Shown: piece by piece, positions 15,140-23,052 of the stretch | Layout: the number at the start of each line of letters is the position of its first letter | Numbering within the stretch: position 1 is the first letter of the stretch | Source: an uncultured Oscillospiraceae bacterium | Lineage (GTDB): Bacteria > Bacillota > Clostridia > Oscillospirales > Oscillospiraceae | Length of the DNA: 64,000 nt | Assembly (NCBI GenBank): GCA_934569045.1 | Contig: CAKTJX010000008.1 | Coordinates: 8,565-72,564 of the forward strand | Direction of reading: 5' to 3' | The notes under the pieces: model-generated | Database searches by the model: none | Told to the model about the DNA's origin: nothing | Seen by the model: only the letters and a program-made list of their open reading frames with translations | Program-made: the position numbers and the translations under genes

Positions 15140-16814
15140 AGTTCTCTGCGGTTCCGGTCAGGAGCTTTTGCAGAAGCATCAGGTCTGACAGGTTTATTTG
15201 GCCGTCGCCGTTCAGGTCGGCGTTGCCGGTTTCCACCAGCACATTCTGGCCTGCCAGGTACCGGCGCAGCCGCAGCAGGTCTGCCGCAGTGACCCGTCCG
15301 TCGCCGTTGATGTCGCCGGGGATGCCCACGGTCACCTGGACAGAACCGGCATGGCAGGTAACCTCTAAGAGCTCTGCCTGGTCATTGACGCCGGAAACCT
15401 CCGTCAGGGCCACGGGGATTTCCCCCTGGGGGGCCTGCTGGGAAATGCGGAACAGGAGCGTCAGGATGGCCCCGTTTTCCTCCGTCTGGTCCGGCTGAAT
15501 CCAGAGGGCCTTCTCCCCTTCCCCCAGCCCAACCGTCCAGTCTCCCTGGGCGAAAGCCTCATTGGGGCAGTCGAAGTCCTCCAGGGTCAGCAGGCTGCTG
15601 TCATAATCGATCTGGAAATTCAGACCGCAGAGGCCGGGATTGTTCGCCAGGGTCACGGTCACCTTCACCGTCTGCCCAGGCTGGGCGGATTCGCTGCTCA
15701 CCGTCAAAATAGGCAGGAGCTTCTGCACCGGCTCGGTTTCCGCAGTCTCCGGCTGTGTCTCGTCCGCGGCCGCTGTTTCCTCGGTCTGGGGCTCCGTGGT
15801 GTCCGCAGTCTTGGTGGGCACCGTCTCCTCTGTCCGCGATTCTGTCGTCTCTTCGGTCTGGGGAGCCGACGCATCCGGCGCTTCCTCCGTGGCCGCAGTC
15901 TCTTCCGCGGGTTCCGTCTCCGCCGTATCCAGAGCTGTGAAGTCCAGGCCCTTGGCCTCGGCAAAGCTTTCCGCTGCCGTGCCGGAGTAGCCCAGAATTT
16001 CCGGGGCGGCATCCAGGGCGTTTTCATCCACCGTCTCGATGCTCGCCGGGAAGGTCACCGACACCAGCTTGCGGCATAGGCTGAAGGCCCCGGCATCCAC
16101 CGCCGTGACGCCCTCCTCCAGGGTCACATCCGTAATGTCTCCCCGGAGAGAATCCCATGGATAGTAGCGTTCCCCCTCTTTCAGGGCAACGTCCCCCTTG
16201 CCGGAGACAGTCAGCTCGCCGCCGGACAGGGTCCAGGTGCCTCCCGCCCAGGTGCCTTCCTGGGATGCCAGCTTGTGCAGGTCCACCTGGCGGAAGGTTC
16301 CGCCGTTTGCCTGTATGTAATCCTGCACGCCGGTGCCCGCCGTGCCGTTGATCAGGGTCTTGTCGCCAAAGGCGCCGTCCCCCACCCAGGCAACGCTGCC
16401 GGGCAGGAACACCGTGCTCAGCTGGGTGCATCCGGCGAAGGCGTTCTGCCCGATTCCGATCAGCCCTTCCGGGTAGGTAACCCAGCACAGGGCGGTGCAG
16501 TTTTCAAAGGCGCTGTCATGGATATAACGAAGGCTCTTGGGCAAGGTAACGGATTTCAGGGCGGTGCAGTCCTTTAAGGCCTCCGCCTGGATGGCGGTAA
16601 TTCCCTCGTCTACCCGCAGGGCCGTAATCTCCTCCTTGGAATTCTCCCAGGGCAGCGGCGTGGAAAAATCCATTTCCCCCTGGCCGGAAATGCAGAGCAC
16701 CCCCTCCTCCAGGGACCAGCTCTGCTCCGGCGGCTCGGCCCAGGTTGGCACAGCCAGCAGAAACAGCGCCGCCAGGCACAGTGCCGCGGACAGAATCCAT
16801 CTACAGCTTCTCAT
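15138..16814 (-). CDS. Secreted BspA-type LRR, cohesin-like and dockerin protein
   Basis: A 558-residue protein with a signal peptide (residues 1-26). Two BspA-like leucine-rich blocks follow (about 35-150, with LKSVTLPKSLRYIHDSAF, and about 185-290). Next is a threonine/glutamate-rich linker (about 295-365), a cohesin-like domain (about 370-500, GQTVKVTVTLANNPGLCG) and a C-terminal type I dockerin (about 503-556). The dockerin has two calcium loops, DINGDGRVTAAD and DLNGDGQINLSD. No sortase motif is visible. A cohesin and a dockerin in one chain could allow self-assembly or docking to other surface proteins. It lies 28 bases downstream of ftsH on the same strand and may be read through from it. 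Confidence 0.85.
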   Translation of the reverse strand: MRSCRWILSAALCLAALFLLAVPTWAEPPEQSWSLEEGVLCISGQGEMDFSTPLPWENSKEEITALRVDEGITAIQAEALKDCTALKSVTLPKSLRYIHDSAFENCTALCWVTYPEGLIGIGQNAFAGCTQLSTVFLPGSVAWVGDGAFGDKTLINGTAGTGVQDYIQANGGTFRQVDLHKLASQEGTWAGGTWTLSGGELTVSGKGDVALKEGERYYPWDSLRGDITDVTLEEGVTAVDAGAFSLCRKLVSVTFPASIETVDENALDAAPEILGYSGTAAESFAEAKGLDFTALDTAETEPAEETAATEEAPDASAPQTEETTESRTEETVPTKTADTTEPQTEETAAADETQPETAETEPVQKLLPILTVSSESAQPGQTVKVTVTLANNPGLCGLNFQIDYDSSLLTLEDFDCPNEAFAQGDWTVGLGEGEKALWIQPDQTEENGAILTLLFRISQQAPQGEIPVALTEVSGVNDQAELLEVTCHAGSVQVTVGIPGDINGDGRVTAADLLRLRRYLAGQNVLVETGNADLNGDGQINLSDLMLLQKLLTGTAEN

Positions 16815-16842
16815 TGTTCATCTCTCCCGTTCTCTCGATTTC

Positions 16843-18750
16843 TTACGGGTTTTCCGGCTCCTCGGTATGCTCCGCCTGGGGCTGCGCTGGCTCCTTGGCG
16901 GCGTTCACATAGGCCATCAGCTCTTCGCCGGTGATGGTTTCCTTCACCAGCAGATACTCGGAAATCTCATCCAGCAGGCCCCGGTTGTCCTTCAACAGCT
17001 TCATTGCATCCGCAAAGGCGCCGTCCAGCAGCTTCTGAACCTCCCGGTCCACCTTGGCCGCCGTATCCTGGGAGCAGTCCATATAGGCCTGTCCATCCAG
17101 GTAGCTGTTCTGCACGGAGGCAGTGGTCATCAGCCCCAGCTCCTTGCTCATGCCGTACTGGCTGACCATGTTCCGGGCCAGAGAGGTAGCCCGCTGCAAA
17201 TCGTTGGCGGCACCTGTTGTCTGGGCGCCGAAGACCAACTGCTCCGCTGCCCGTCCGCCTACCAGGCTCTTCAGCTCCACTTCCAGTTCTTCCCGTGTGG
17301 AGAGGAACTTCTCCTCCTCCGGCAGGTACATGGTGTAGCCCAGGGCACCGGAGGTATGGGGGACGATGGTGATTTTGGAAACGGGCTGGGCATGCTTTTC
17401 CAAGGCGGAGACCAGGGCGTGGCCCACCTCGTGGTAGGCGACCAGACGCTTCTCCGTCTCAGTGAGCACGGTGTTCTTCTTCTCGGAACCGGCAATGACG
17501 GTTTCAAAGGATACCAGCAGATCCTCCTGGTTTACCGCCTTCCGGCCCATACGCACCGCCCGCAGGGCAGCCTCATTGACCAGGTTTGCCAGATCCGCAC
17601 CCACGGCACCGGCGGTGGCCTGGGCGATCTTCTTCAAATCCACATCCTCGGACAGCTTGATCTTCCGGGTATGGACCTTCAGAGTGTCCAGACGGCCCTG
17701 GTAGTTGGGCCGGTCCACAATGATCCGGCGGTCAAACCGGCCGGGCCGCAGCAGGGCCTTGTCCAGAATCTCCGGGCGGTTGGTTGCCGCCAGACAGACG
17801 ATGCCCTTGGAGGGCTCGAAGCCATCGATCTCGCTGAGCAGCTGGTTCAGCGTCTGCTCCTGCTCGGAGTTGTTGCCGTACCGATTGTCACGGGCGCGGC
17901 CCACGGCATCGATCTCATCAATAAAGATAATGCAGGGGGCAACCTTTGCGGCCTGCTGAAACAGGTCCCGCACCCGGCTGGCACCCATGCCCACGAACAT
18001 TTCCACAAAGTCAGAGCCGGAAATGGAGAAGAAGGGCACATCCGCCTCCCCCGCCACCGCCTTGGCAAGCAGGGTCTTACCAGTACCGGGAGAGCCCACC
18101 AGCAGCGCGCCCTTGGGCAGCCGCGCGCCGATCTCGGCATACTTCTGGGGGTTGTGCAGGAAGTCGATGATCTCCTTCAGGGATTCCTTTGCCTCGTCCT
18201 GTCCGGCCACGTCCTTGAAGGTCACACCGGTCTGCTTTTCCATATAGACCTTGGCTTTGCTCTTGCCGAAGCCGCCCATCATGCCGTCGCCGCCCATGCG
18301 CTTGCTGAGGGTCCGCATGAACAGGAAGAGGATTGCGAAGGTGACGCCGTAGTACAGGATCATCATGATCATGGAATTGTCTTCCTGAATCTGCCAATCC
18401 GATACCACGCCCTGCTTCACCAGCTCATCGTACACGGACAGCCAGTCGCCGCTGGGCATGCCGGTATAGCAGGCCTTCTGCTGGGACGCGGGCTTGGCCG
18501 CCTCCTCCTTGGTCAGGTAGTAGATGCGGCTGCCCCGGCGCTGAACCTCGGCCAGCTGGCCCTGCTCCATGGCCGTATAAAAATCGGAATAGGTGGTCTG
18601 GGTATACTGGCTGTTGGAGACCATGTTGTAGATCCATCCAAACAGCAGCACCAGGGCCAGCGCAATGATCAGCGGCGTCCAGAAGCTGCCCTTGGGCTTG
18701 TCTCCGCCGGGCTTCTTATTGCCGGGCCCGTCTTTTTGTTCATAACTCAT
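16843..18750 (-). CDS. ftsH: ATP-dependent zinc metalloprotease FtsH
   Basis: A 635-residue membrane-bound AAA+ protease that degrades misfolded and regulatory membrane proteins. There are two N-terminal membrane helices (about 25-45 and 128-148) around a small extracellular domain. Walker A GSPGTGKT lies near residue 220, followed by [11 protein letters not shown] and the second region of homology ([20 protein letters not shown]). The zinc site HEVGHA lies near residue 441. The C-terminus is proline- and glutamate-rich. All catalytic motifs are intact. It has a divergent promoter facing rlmB. Confidence 0.97.
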   Translation of the reverse strand: MSYEQKDGPGNKKPGGDKPKGSFWTPLIIALALVLLFGWIYNMVSNSQYTQTTYSDFYTAMEQGQLAEVQRRGSRIYYLTKEEAAKPASQQKACYTGMPSGDWLSVYDELVKQGVVSDWQIQEDNSMIMMILYYGVTFAILFLFMRTLSKRMGGDGMMGGFGKSKAKVYMEKQTGVTFKDVAGQDEAKESLKEIIDFLHNPQKYAEIGARLPKGALLVGSPGTGKTLLAKAVAGEADVPFFSISGSDFVEMFVGMGASRVRDLFQQAAKVAPCIIFIDEIDAVGRARDNRYGNNSEQEQTLNQLLSEIDGFEPSKGIVCLAATNRPEILDKALLRPGRFDRRIIVDRPNYQGRLDTLKVHTRKIKLSEDVDLKKIAQATAGAVGADLANLVNEAALRAVRMGRKAVNQEDLLVSFETVIAGSEKKNTVLTETEKRLVAYHEVGHALVSALEKHAQPVSKITIVPHTSGALGYTMYLPEEEKFLSTREELEVELKSLVGGRAAEQLVFGAQTTGAANDLQRATSLARNMVSQYGMSKELGLMTTASVQNSYLDGQAYMDCSQDTAAKVDREVQKLLDGAFADAMKLLKDNRGLLDEISEYLLVKETITGEELMAYVNAAKEPAQPQAEHTEEPENP

Positions 18751-18784
18751 GTATCTTATGCCTCCTCAGGCTTATTCACCGGGT

Positions 18785-18813
18785 ATCATATCACATTTTT
18801 GCACCGCTGGCAA
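18785..18813 (-). promoter_or_regulatory. Promoter of ftsH
   Basis: On the minus strand TTGCCA (18813-18808), a 17-base spacer, and TATGAT (18790-18785). Confidence 0.6.
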
Positions 18814-18886
18814 TGAATGATTCCCGGTTTGCGGTAAATTTTCTGTGAATGCACCGCTTTACCCGGGCTTTCCTGAAAATAAGAGT

Positions 18887-18914
18887 TGTGAAACGGGAGA
18901 AAACCTGATATAAT
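18887..18914 (+). promoter_or_regulatory. Promoter of rlmB
   Basis: TTGTGA at 18887-18892, a 16-base spacer, and TATAAT at 18909-18914. Confidence 0.6.
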
Positions 18915-18962
18915 AGGGAAGATTCTATGGAAATGTAACGATGTGAATTGGAGATGAATCCT

Positions 18963-19778
18963 ATGTACGATAAAAAAGAACGGTTCCAGCGCCGCCCCAT
19001 GGGCGCGGAACGGAGCCGTCAGGAGCAGCCCGCCCAGGAAGAAACCGAAGGTCAGCTGGAGGGCCGCAACGCCATTGCCGAGGCTCTGAAGAGCGGACGT
19101 ACCATCGATAAGCTGTTTATTGCCACCGGCGACACGGACAAGGGCCTGCAGCGTCTGGCCGCCCAGGCCAAGGAGGCCGGGGCCGTGGTTGTCCCCGTAG
19201 ACCGCCGGAAGCTGGACGCCATGTCCTTCACCCGGTCCCACCAGGGTGTGATCGCCCTGGCCGCTGCCCATGAATACTACACCATTGACGACATTCTGGC
19301 GGAGGCCGCCAGCCGGGGGGAGAATCCTCTGATCGTCATTTGTGATGAGCTGTCCGATCCCCACAACCTGGGCGCCATCCTCCGCTCCGCGGAGTGCGCC
19401 GGGGCCCACGGGGTCATTATCCCCAAGCGCCGCAGCGTCGGCCTTACCGCCACGGTGGCAAAGGCTTCCGCGGGGGCCATGGAGTACATGAAGGTCGCCC
19501 GGGTCACCAATATCAGCGCCGTCATGCAGGAGCTGAAGGACAAGGGCGTTTGGATCTTCGGTACCGCCGCGGAGGGGGCCATCCCCATGTACCAGGCGGA
19601 CCTGAAGGGGCCCGCGGCCATTGTCATCGGCAACGAGGGCGTGGGCATGAGCCAGCTGGTGCGGAAAAACTGCGATGTCACCGTATCCATCCCCATGGCC
19701 GGGCGGATCAGCTCCCTGAACGCCTCCGCCGCGGCATCCATTCTGCTCTATGAGGCCGTCCGCCAGCGTCTTGGATAA
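18963..19778 (+). CDS. rlmB: SpoU-family 23S rRNA (guanosine-2'-O)-methyltransferase RlmB
   Basis: A 271-residue RNA methyltransferase. A substrate-binding domain (about residues 25-105, LEGRNAIAEAL) precedes the SPOUT catalytic domain. The three SpoU motifs are present: DPHNLGAILRSAECAG, VIGNEGVGMS and PMAGRISSLNASAAASILLYE. RlmB methylates G2251 in the peptidyl-transferase loop. I chose ATG 18963 because GGAG lies nine bases upstream. The ATG at 18954 and TTG at 18948 are too close to that site. It is followed 17 bases later by the pseudo-ATPase gene. Confidence 0.93.
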   Translation: MYDKKERFQRRPMGAERSRQEQPAQEETEGQLEGRNAIAEALKSGRTIDKLFIATGDTDKGLQRLAAQAKEAGAVVVPVDRRKLDAMSFTRSHQGVIALAAAHEYYTIDDILAEAASRGENPLIVICDELSDPHNLGAILRSAECAGAHGVIIPKRRSVGLTATVAKASAGAMEYMKVARVTNISAVMQELKDKGVWIFGTAAEGAIPMYQADLKGPAAIVIGNEGVGMSQLVRKNCDVTVSIPMAGRISSLNASAAASILLYEAVRQRLG

Positions 19779-19795
19779 ATTCCGGGAGGAACCAT

Positions 19796-21862
19796 ATGGA
19801 TAACCAAGAAAATCTCGATGAAGTGCAGGACTTTGACCTGGATTCCATCCTAAACGAATTTCACACGGACCCAGATCAGCCCGAGGCAGAGCCGGAGGCT
19901 GCCGCCGCCCAGGAGGATTCCGGCGCCGACACAGCCCAGGAGCCCCCGGTGAATCTGGACGGGGACGACGATTTTGAGCGGGAGCTCTCCGCCCTGCTGG
20001 GGGAACTGGACGATTCCACCGAACCCGGTGAAGCGGAAGAAATCCGGGAGGATCTCTCCGAGACCAAGGTTTTCTCCGTACCGGAGGAGGCCGGGAGTGC
20101 CCCGGAGTCCGCTGGTGCCGCCCCGGCGGACGGCCAGCAGACCATCCGCTTTGAAAGCGTCCAACCCCGGGAAGCGCCCAAAAGTGAGCCGGAGCCCATC
20201 CCCATTCATGAGGGACTGCGGGAGCTGCGGCGGAAAATCATTGCGGGGCCTGAAAAGCGGTACTATGAGCTCTCCGATCAGGGGGTTCTGGGACTGCAGA
20301 TTGCCATTGTGCTGAATCTTCTGGTGGTGGCCTTCTGCGCCGCCTCCGCCACCATGTTCACTATGGAAATGGTGCCGGAAAACCGGCTTCGGTTTGTTAT
20401 CTTCACCCAGGTGCTGGCCATGCTGGTGTCTGCTTTGCTTGGCTGCCATCAGATGCTGGATGGGCTGGGAGAGCTGCTCCACGGGCGCTTTACCATCAAT
20501 ACCCTTCTGACCTTTACTCTGGCCGCCTGCTGCGCGGACGCGTTCTTCTGCTTCCAGGAGCTGCGGGTGCCCTGCTGCTCCGGCTTTGCCCTGCAAATGA
20601 CCTTCGCGCTGTTTGCCCGGTATCACCGCCGCACCACAGAAACCTACCAGATGGACACCCTGCGCAAGGCCACCCGGCTGAAAAGCATCGTCAAGGAGCC
20701 GGACTACCTGGACGGAAAGCCCGTGCTGCTCCGGGGCCAGGGCGATGTGGATGACTTTACACAGGTTTACCAGAAGCCCACCACGCCGGAAAAGGTTCAG
20801 GGCTTCTACTGCCTGCTGAGCCTGCTTGTTTGCATTGGCCTGGCGGTGCTCGCCGGACTGCGGCACAATGTGAGCCTGGCTTTCCAGGTGCTGTCCGTAT
20901 CTCTGATGGCCGCCGTGCCCGCCAGCTTCTTTGTATCCCTGACCCGGCCCGCCTGCATTCTGGAGCACCGGCTGCACATGGTGGGCGCTCTGATCTGCGG
21001 CTGGCAGGGGGTCGCCAAGCTCCGGGGCAAGGCCTGCTTCCCCATTACGGATGACGACCTGTTCCCCACCGGCTCCACCAAGCTCAACGGTGTGAAGTTC
21101 TACGGGACCCGGGAGCCGGAGCAGATTCTCTCCTATGCCTCTTCCCTGATCAGCGCCTCCGGCGGGGAACTGGTGCCCCTGTTCCAGAATATGCTGAAGA
21201 ACCGGGGCGGCAGCGAGTACCCTGTCAACGAATTCCGGGATTACGGCATTGGCGGCGTAGGCGGCGTCATCCGGGGCGAGGCGGTGCTGCTGGGCAACCT
21301 GGAATTTTTGCAGAGCATGGACGTAAACATCCCCCAGGGAACCACCGTTTCCCAGGCGGTGTATATGTCTATTGACGGTCAGCTCAGCGCCGTGGTGGCC
21401 ATTTCCTACGCGAAAATGCGCTCCTCCTCCGCTGGCCTCACCTCTCTGAACGGCTACCGCAAGGTCCAGCCGGTGATGCTCACCCAGGACTTCATGCTGA
21501 CCAACGAATTCCTGCACAGCAAATTCTCCATCAATACCCGCCGCTTCATCTTCCCGGACCGTCAGACCCGTGAGGAGCTGATTGGGCGTCAGGCCAGCCC
21601 GGATTCCCCCGTTCTGGCCCTGTCCACCCGGGAGGAGCTGGTGAGCTCTGTGTACCCCATCACCGGCGCCAATGCCCTGTATACCGCCTGCCGCCTGGGT
21701 CTGCTGATCCATATGCTAGGGGGCATCGTGGGTATGCTGATCATGTTCGCCCTGGCCTTCCAGGGCAGCACCGAAATTCTGACCCCCGCCAATGTGCTGC
21801 TCTACCAGCTGATCTGGATGGTTCCCGGGCTGCTGGTGACCGAGTGGGCAAGAACCGTGTGA
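19796..21862 (+). CDS. Degenerate P1B-type ATPase-like membrane protein
   Basis: A 688-residue protein with the eight-helix plan of heavy-metal P-type ATPases but without their catalytic residues. Residues 1-155 are acidic and probably disordered. Helices lie near 163-185, 198-218, 234-252, 260-275, 336-355, 363-386, 635-656 and 662-682. The CPC metal site is replaced by AVPAS (373-377). The phosphorylation motif DKTGT is replaced by TDDDLFPTGST (418-428). The hinge MLTGD reads MLTQD (561-565). Nucleotide-domain-like GGVIRGEAVLLGNLEFL (489-505) is retained. It probably does not pump, and may serve as a sensor or scaffold. It is likely co-transcribed with rlmB. Confidence 0.75.
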   Translation: MDNQENLDEVQDFDLDSILNEFHTDPDQPEAEPEAAAAQEDSGADTAQEPPVNLDGDDDFERELSALLGELDDSTEPGEAEEIREDLSETKVFSVPEEAGSAPESAGAAPADGQQTIRFESVQPREAPKSEPEPIPIHEGLRELRRKIIAGPEKRYYELSDQGVLGLQIAIVLNLLVVAFCAASATMFTMEMVPENRLRFVIFTQVLAMLVSALLGCHQMLDGLGELLHGRFTINTLLTFTLAACCADAFFCFQELRVPCCSGFALQMTFALFARYHRRTTETYQMDTLRKATRLKSIVKEPDYLDGKPVLLRGQGDVDDFTQVYQKPTTPEKVQGFYCLLSLLVCIGLAVLAGLRHNVSLAFQVLSVSLMAAVPASFFVSLTRPACILEHRLHMVGALICGWQGVAKLRGKACFPITDDDLFPTGSTKLNGVKFYGTREPEQILSYASSLISASGGELVPLFQNMLKNRGGSEYPVNEFRDYGIGGVGGVIRGEAVLLGNLEFLQSMDVNIPQGTTVSQAVYMSIDGQLSAVVAISYAKMRSSSAGLTSLNGYRKVQPVMLTQDFMLTNEFLHSKFSINTRRFIFPDRQTREELIGRQASPDSPVLALSTREELVSSVYPITGANALYTACRLGLLIHMLGGIVGMLIMFALAFQGSTEILTPANVLLYQLIWMVPGLLVTEWARTV

Positions 21863-22051
21863 GGCAGCTGCTCGGCAGCTGCGGTGAAATCCAGCCGTTG
21901 GCTGGGTGAAATCGGTCTGGCGACCGATGAAATCCGATCTGTGACCGGACGAAATCACCCTTGCGGGTGGATATGGTGTCCCTTCGGGACGAATAAACAA
22001 GCGGAAAAGAGAGGGCGTGTTGCAGCCTTTGCAACACACCCTCTCTTTTTA
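21863..22051 (+). repeat. Tandem-hairpin 3' element, copy B, ending in a terminator
   Basis: It starts at the stop codon of the pseudo-ATPase gene. A leading hairpin CAGCTG/CAGCTG (about 21865-21881) is followed by GAAATC boxes at 21886, 21908, 21929 and 21951 (spacing 22, 21, 22). Their hairpins are CCAGCC/GGCTGG, CGGTC/GACCG, CCGATC/GACCGG and ACCC/GGGT. GTCCC-TTC-GGGAC follows. The closing stem, GAGAGGGCGTGTTGC paired with its near-complement (22009-22045), has a TTTTT tail. Confidence 0.9.
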
Positions 22052-22075
22052 GTAAGGCGATAAAATGTCCCGAAT

Positions 22076-22127
22076 CCCGTAGGGGCGGCTACCATGTTGC
22101 TCTTGACATAATAGCCGCCCCTACGGG
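22076..22127. repeat. 16-bp perfect inverted repeat
   Basis: CCCGTAGGGGCGGCTA at 22076-22091 and its exact complement at 22112-22127 enclose a 20-base loop. It has no T-tail and lies after the terminator of copy B, so it is not a simple terminator. It may be a dispersed palindromic repeat. A second copy is not present in this window. Confidence 0.8.
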
Positions 22128-22150
22128 TCTTCAAGACTTGATTCGCATTT

Positions 22151-22336
22151 TCAATTTGGGACTGGTCCTATGATTCCAAGCGCGATGGCATCCAGAAACA
22201 GCATGACGGCAACCGCACAGATTGCAACGGTGATCACAATTGCTTTTACAATGCGGCTTTTGATTTGGCGCAGCGAGAAGACGGAAAGCAGAATGTACGG
22301 CCAAACGATCAGGTTGTGTAAAACGACTGTTTTCAT
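22151..22336 (-). CDS. Small two-helix membrane protein of unknown function
   Basis: A 61-residue open frame with AAGGGG about ten bases before the ATG. It has two hydrophobic stretches (about residues 8-22 and 30-56) joined by a basic turn (RQIKSRIVK). No family is recognised. The ribosome site and amino-acid make-up support coding, but it stands alone with no clear promoter. It could instead be a chance frame. Confidence 0.45.
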   Translation of the reverse strand: MKTVVLHNLIVWPYILLSVFSLRQIKSRIVKAIVITVAICAVAVMLFLDAIALGIIGPVPN

Positions 22337-22418
22337 TCCCGCTCACCCCTTTATGTTACTATAGCATGGAGCAAATACATCGGCAAGCTGAATTCCTGCG
22401 TAAAAAATCTTAAATTTC

Positions 22419-22445
22419 TGTCAGCGTACCACCCTCTTTCGCGTC
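22419..22445 (+). promoter_or_regulatory. Candidate ECF promoter of the second sigma operon
   Basis: TGTCAG (22419-22424), a 17-base spacer ending CCCTCTTTCG, and CGTCT (22442-22446). The CCCTCTTT-N2-CGTCT part is identical in sequence and register to the promoter at 56619-56645 of the paralogous operon. Confidence 0.6.
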
Positions 22446-22491
22446 TTTGATAGCAAAGGCTTTATTTTACAGAGAACGGAGGAATCCAAAC

Positions 22492-23052
22492 ATGAGTGAC
22501 GAAGAGATTATCGCGCTGTACTTTGCCAGAGACGAACAGGCTTTGGCCCAGACGGACGCGAAATACGGCTCCTATTGCTTTGCCCTTGCAAACGCCATCC
22601 TCCCTTGCCGGGAGGACGCGGAGGAGGCCGTCAACGACACCTACTGGAAAGCCTGGCAGACCATGCCGCCCAAGCGTCCGTCGGTGCTGCGGATGTTTCT
22701 TGCGAAGATCACCCGGAATCTGGCATTTTCCCGCTGGCGCAATCTGACCGCCCAGAAGCGGGGCGGCGGAGAGCTTCCTCTGGTGCTGGAGGAGCTGGAG
22801 GAATGCGTCGGCACCGACGAGGACGCCGAGGCCGCGCTGGAAGCCAAGGAGCTGACAAAGGCCATTGCCGCATTCCTGGACACCCTTTCCAGGCAGGAGC
22901 AGAACATCTTTCTGCGGAGATATTTCTTCCTGGAGGATGCCCAAACCATTGCCCAGCGGCACGGTCTGCGCCGGGATGCCGTGAACCAAAGCCTCAGCCG
23001 AACCCGCAAGAAGCTGCGCGCACATTTGATTCAGGAGGGATATGCGTTATGA
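22492..23052 (+). CDS. ECF RNA polymerase sigma factor
   Basis: A 186-residue ECF sigma factor. Region 2 is ALANAILPCREDAEEAVNDTYWKAW. A linker follows with the unusual AQKRGGGELPLVLEELEECVG. Region 4 is FLDTLSRQEQNIFLRRYFFLEDAQTIAQRHGL, ending in SLSRTRKKLRAHL. The KRGG-LVLEELEECV segment is shared with the sigma factor at 56681-57238 and is absent from the one at 3732-4193. The ATG 22492 follows GGAGG. Its stop overlaps the start of the next gene (ATGA), so the two are coupled. Confidence 0.9.
   Translation: MSDEEIIALYFARDEQALAQTDAKYGSYCFALANAILPCREDAEEAVNDTYWKAWQTMPPKRPSVLRMFLAKITRNLAFSRWRNLTAQKRGGGELPLVLEELEECVGTDEDAEAALEAKELTKAIAAFLDTLSRQEQNIFLRRYFFLEDAQTIAQRHGLRRDAVNQSLSRTRKKLRAHLIQEGYAL

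Noticed and set aside
16537..18816. A 759-codon open frame opposite ftsH, and a 620-codon one at 19850-21712 opposite the pseudo-ATPase
   Set aside because: They are antisense to clearly conserved proteins, have no family motifs or ribosome sites, and are expected from high GC and codon bias.
22575..23048. Upstream extension of the DUF4367-like protein in the same frame
   Set aside because: It overlaps the ECF sigma gene completely. The ATG at 23049 gives the usual four-base overlap.
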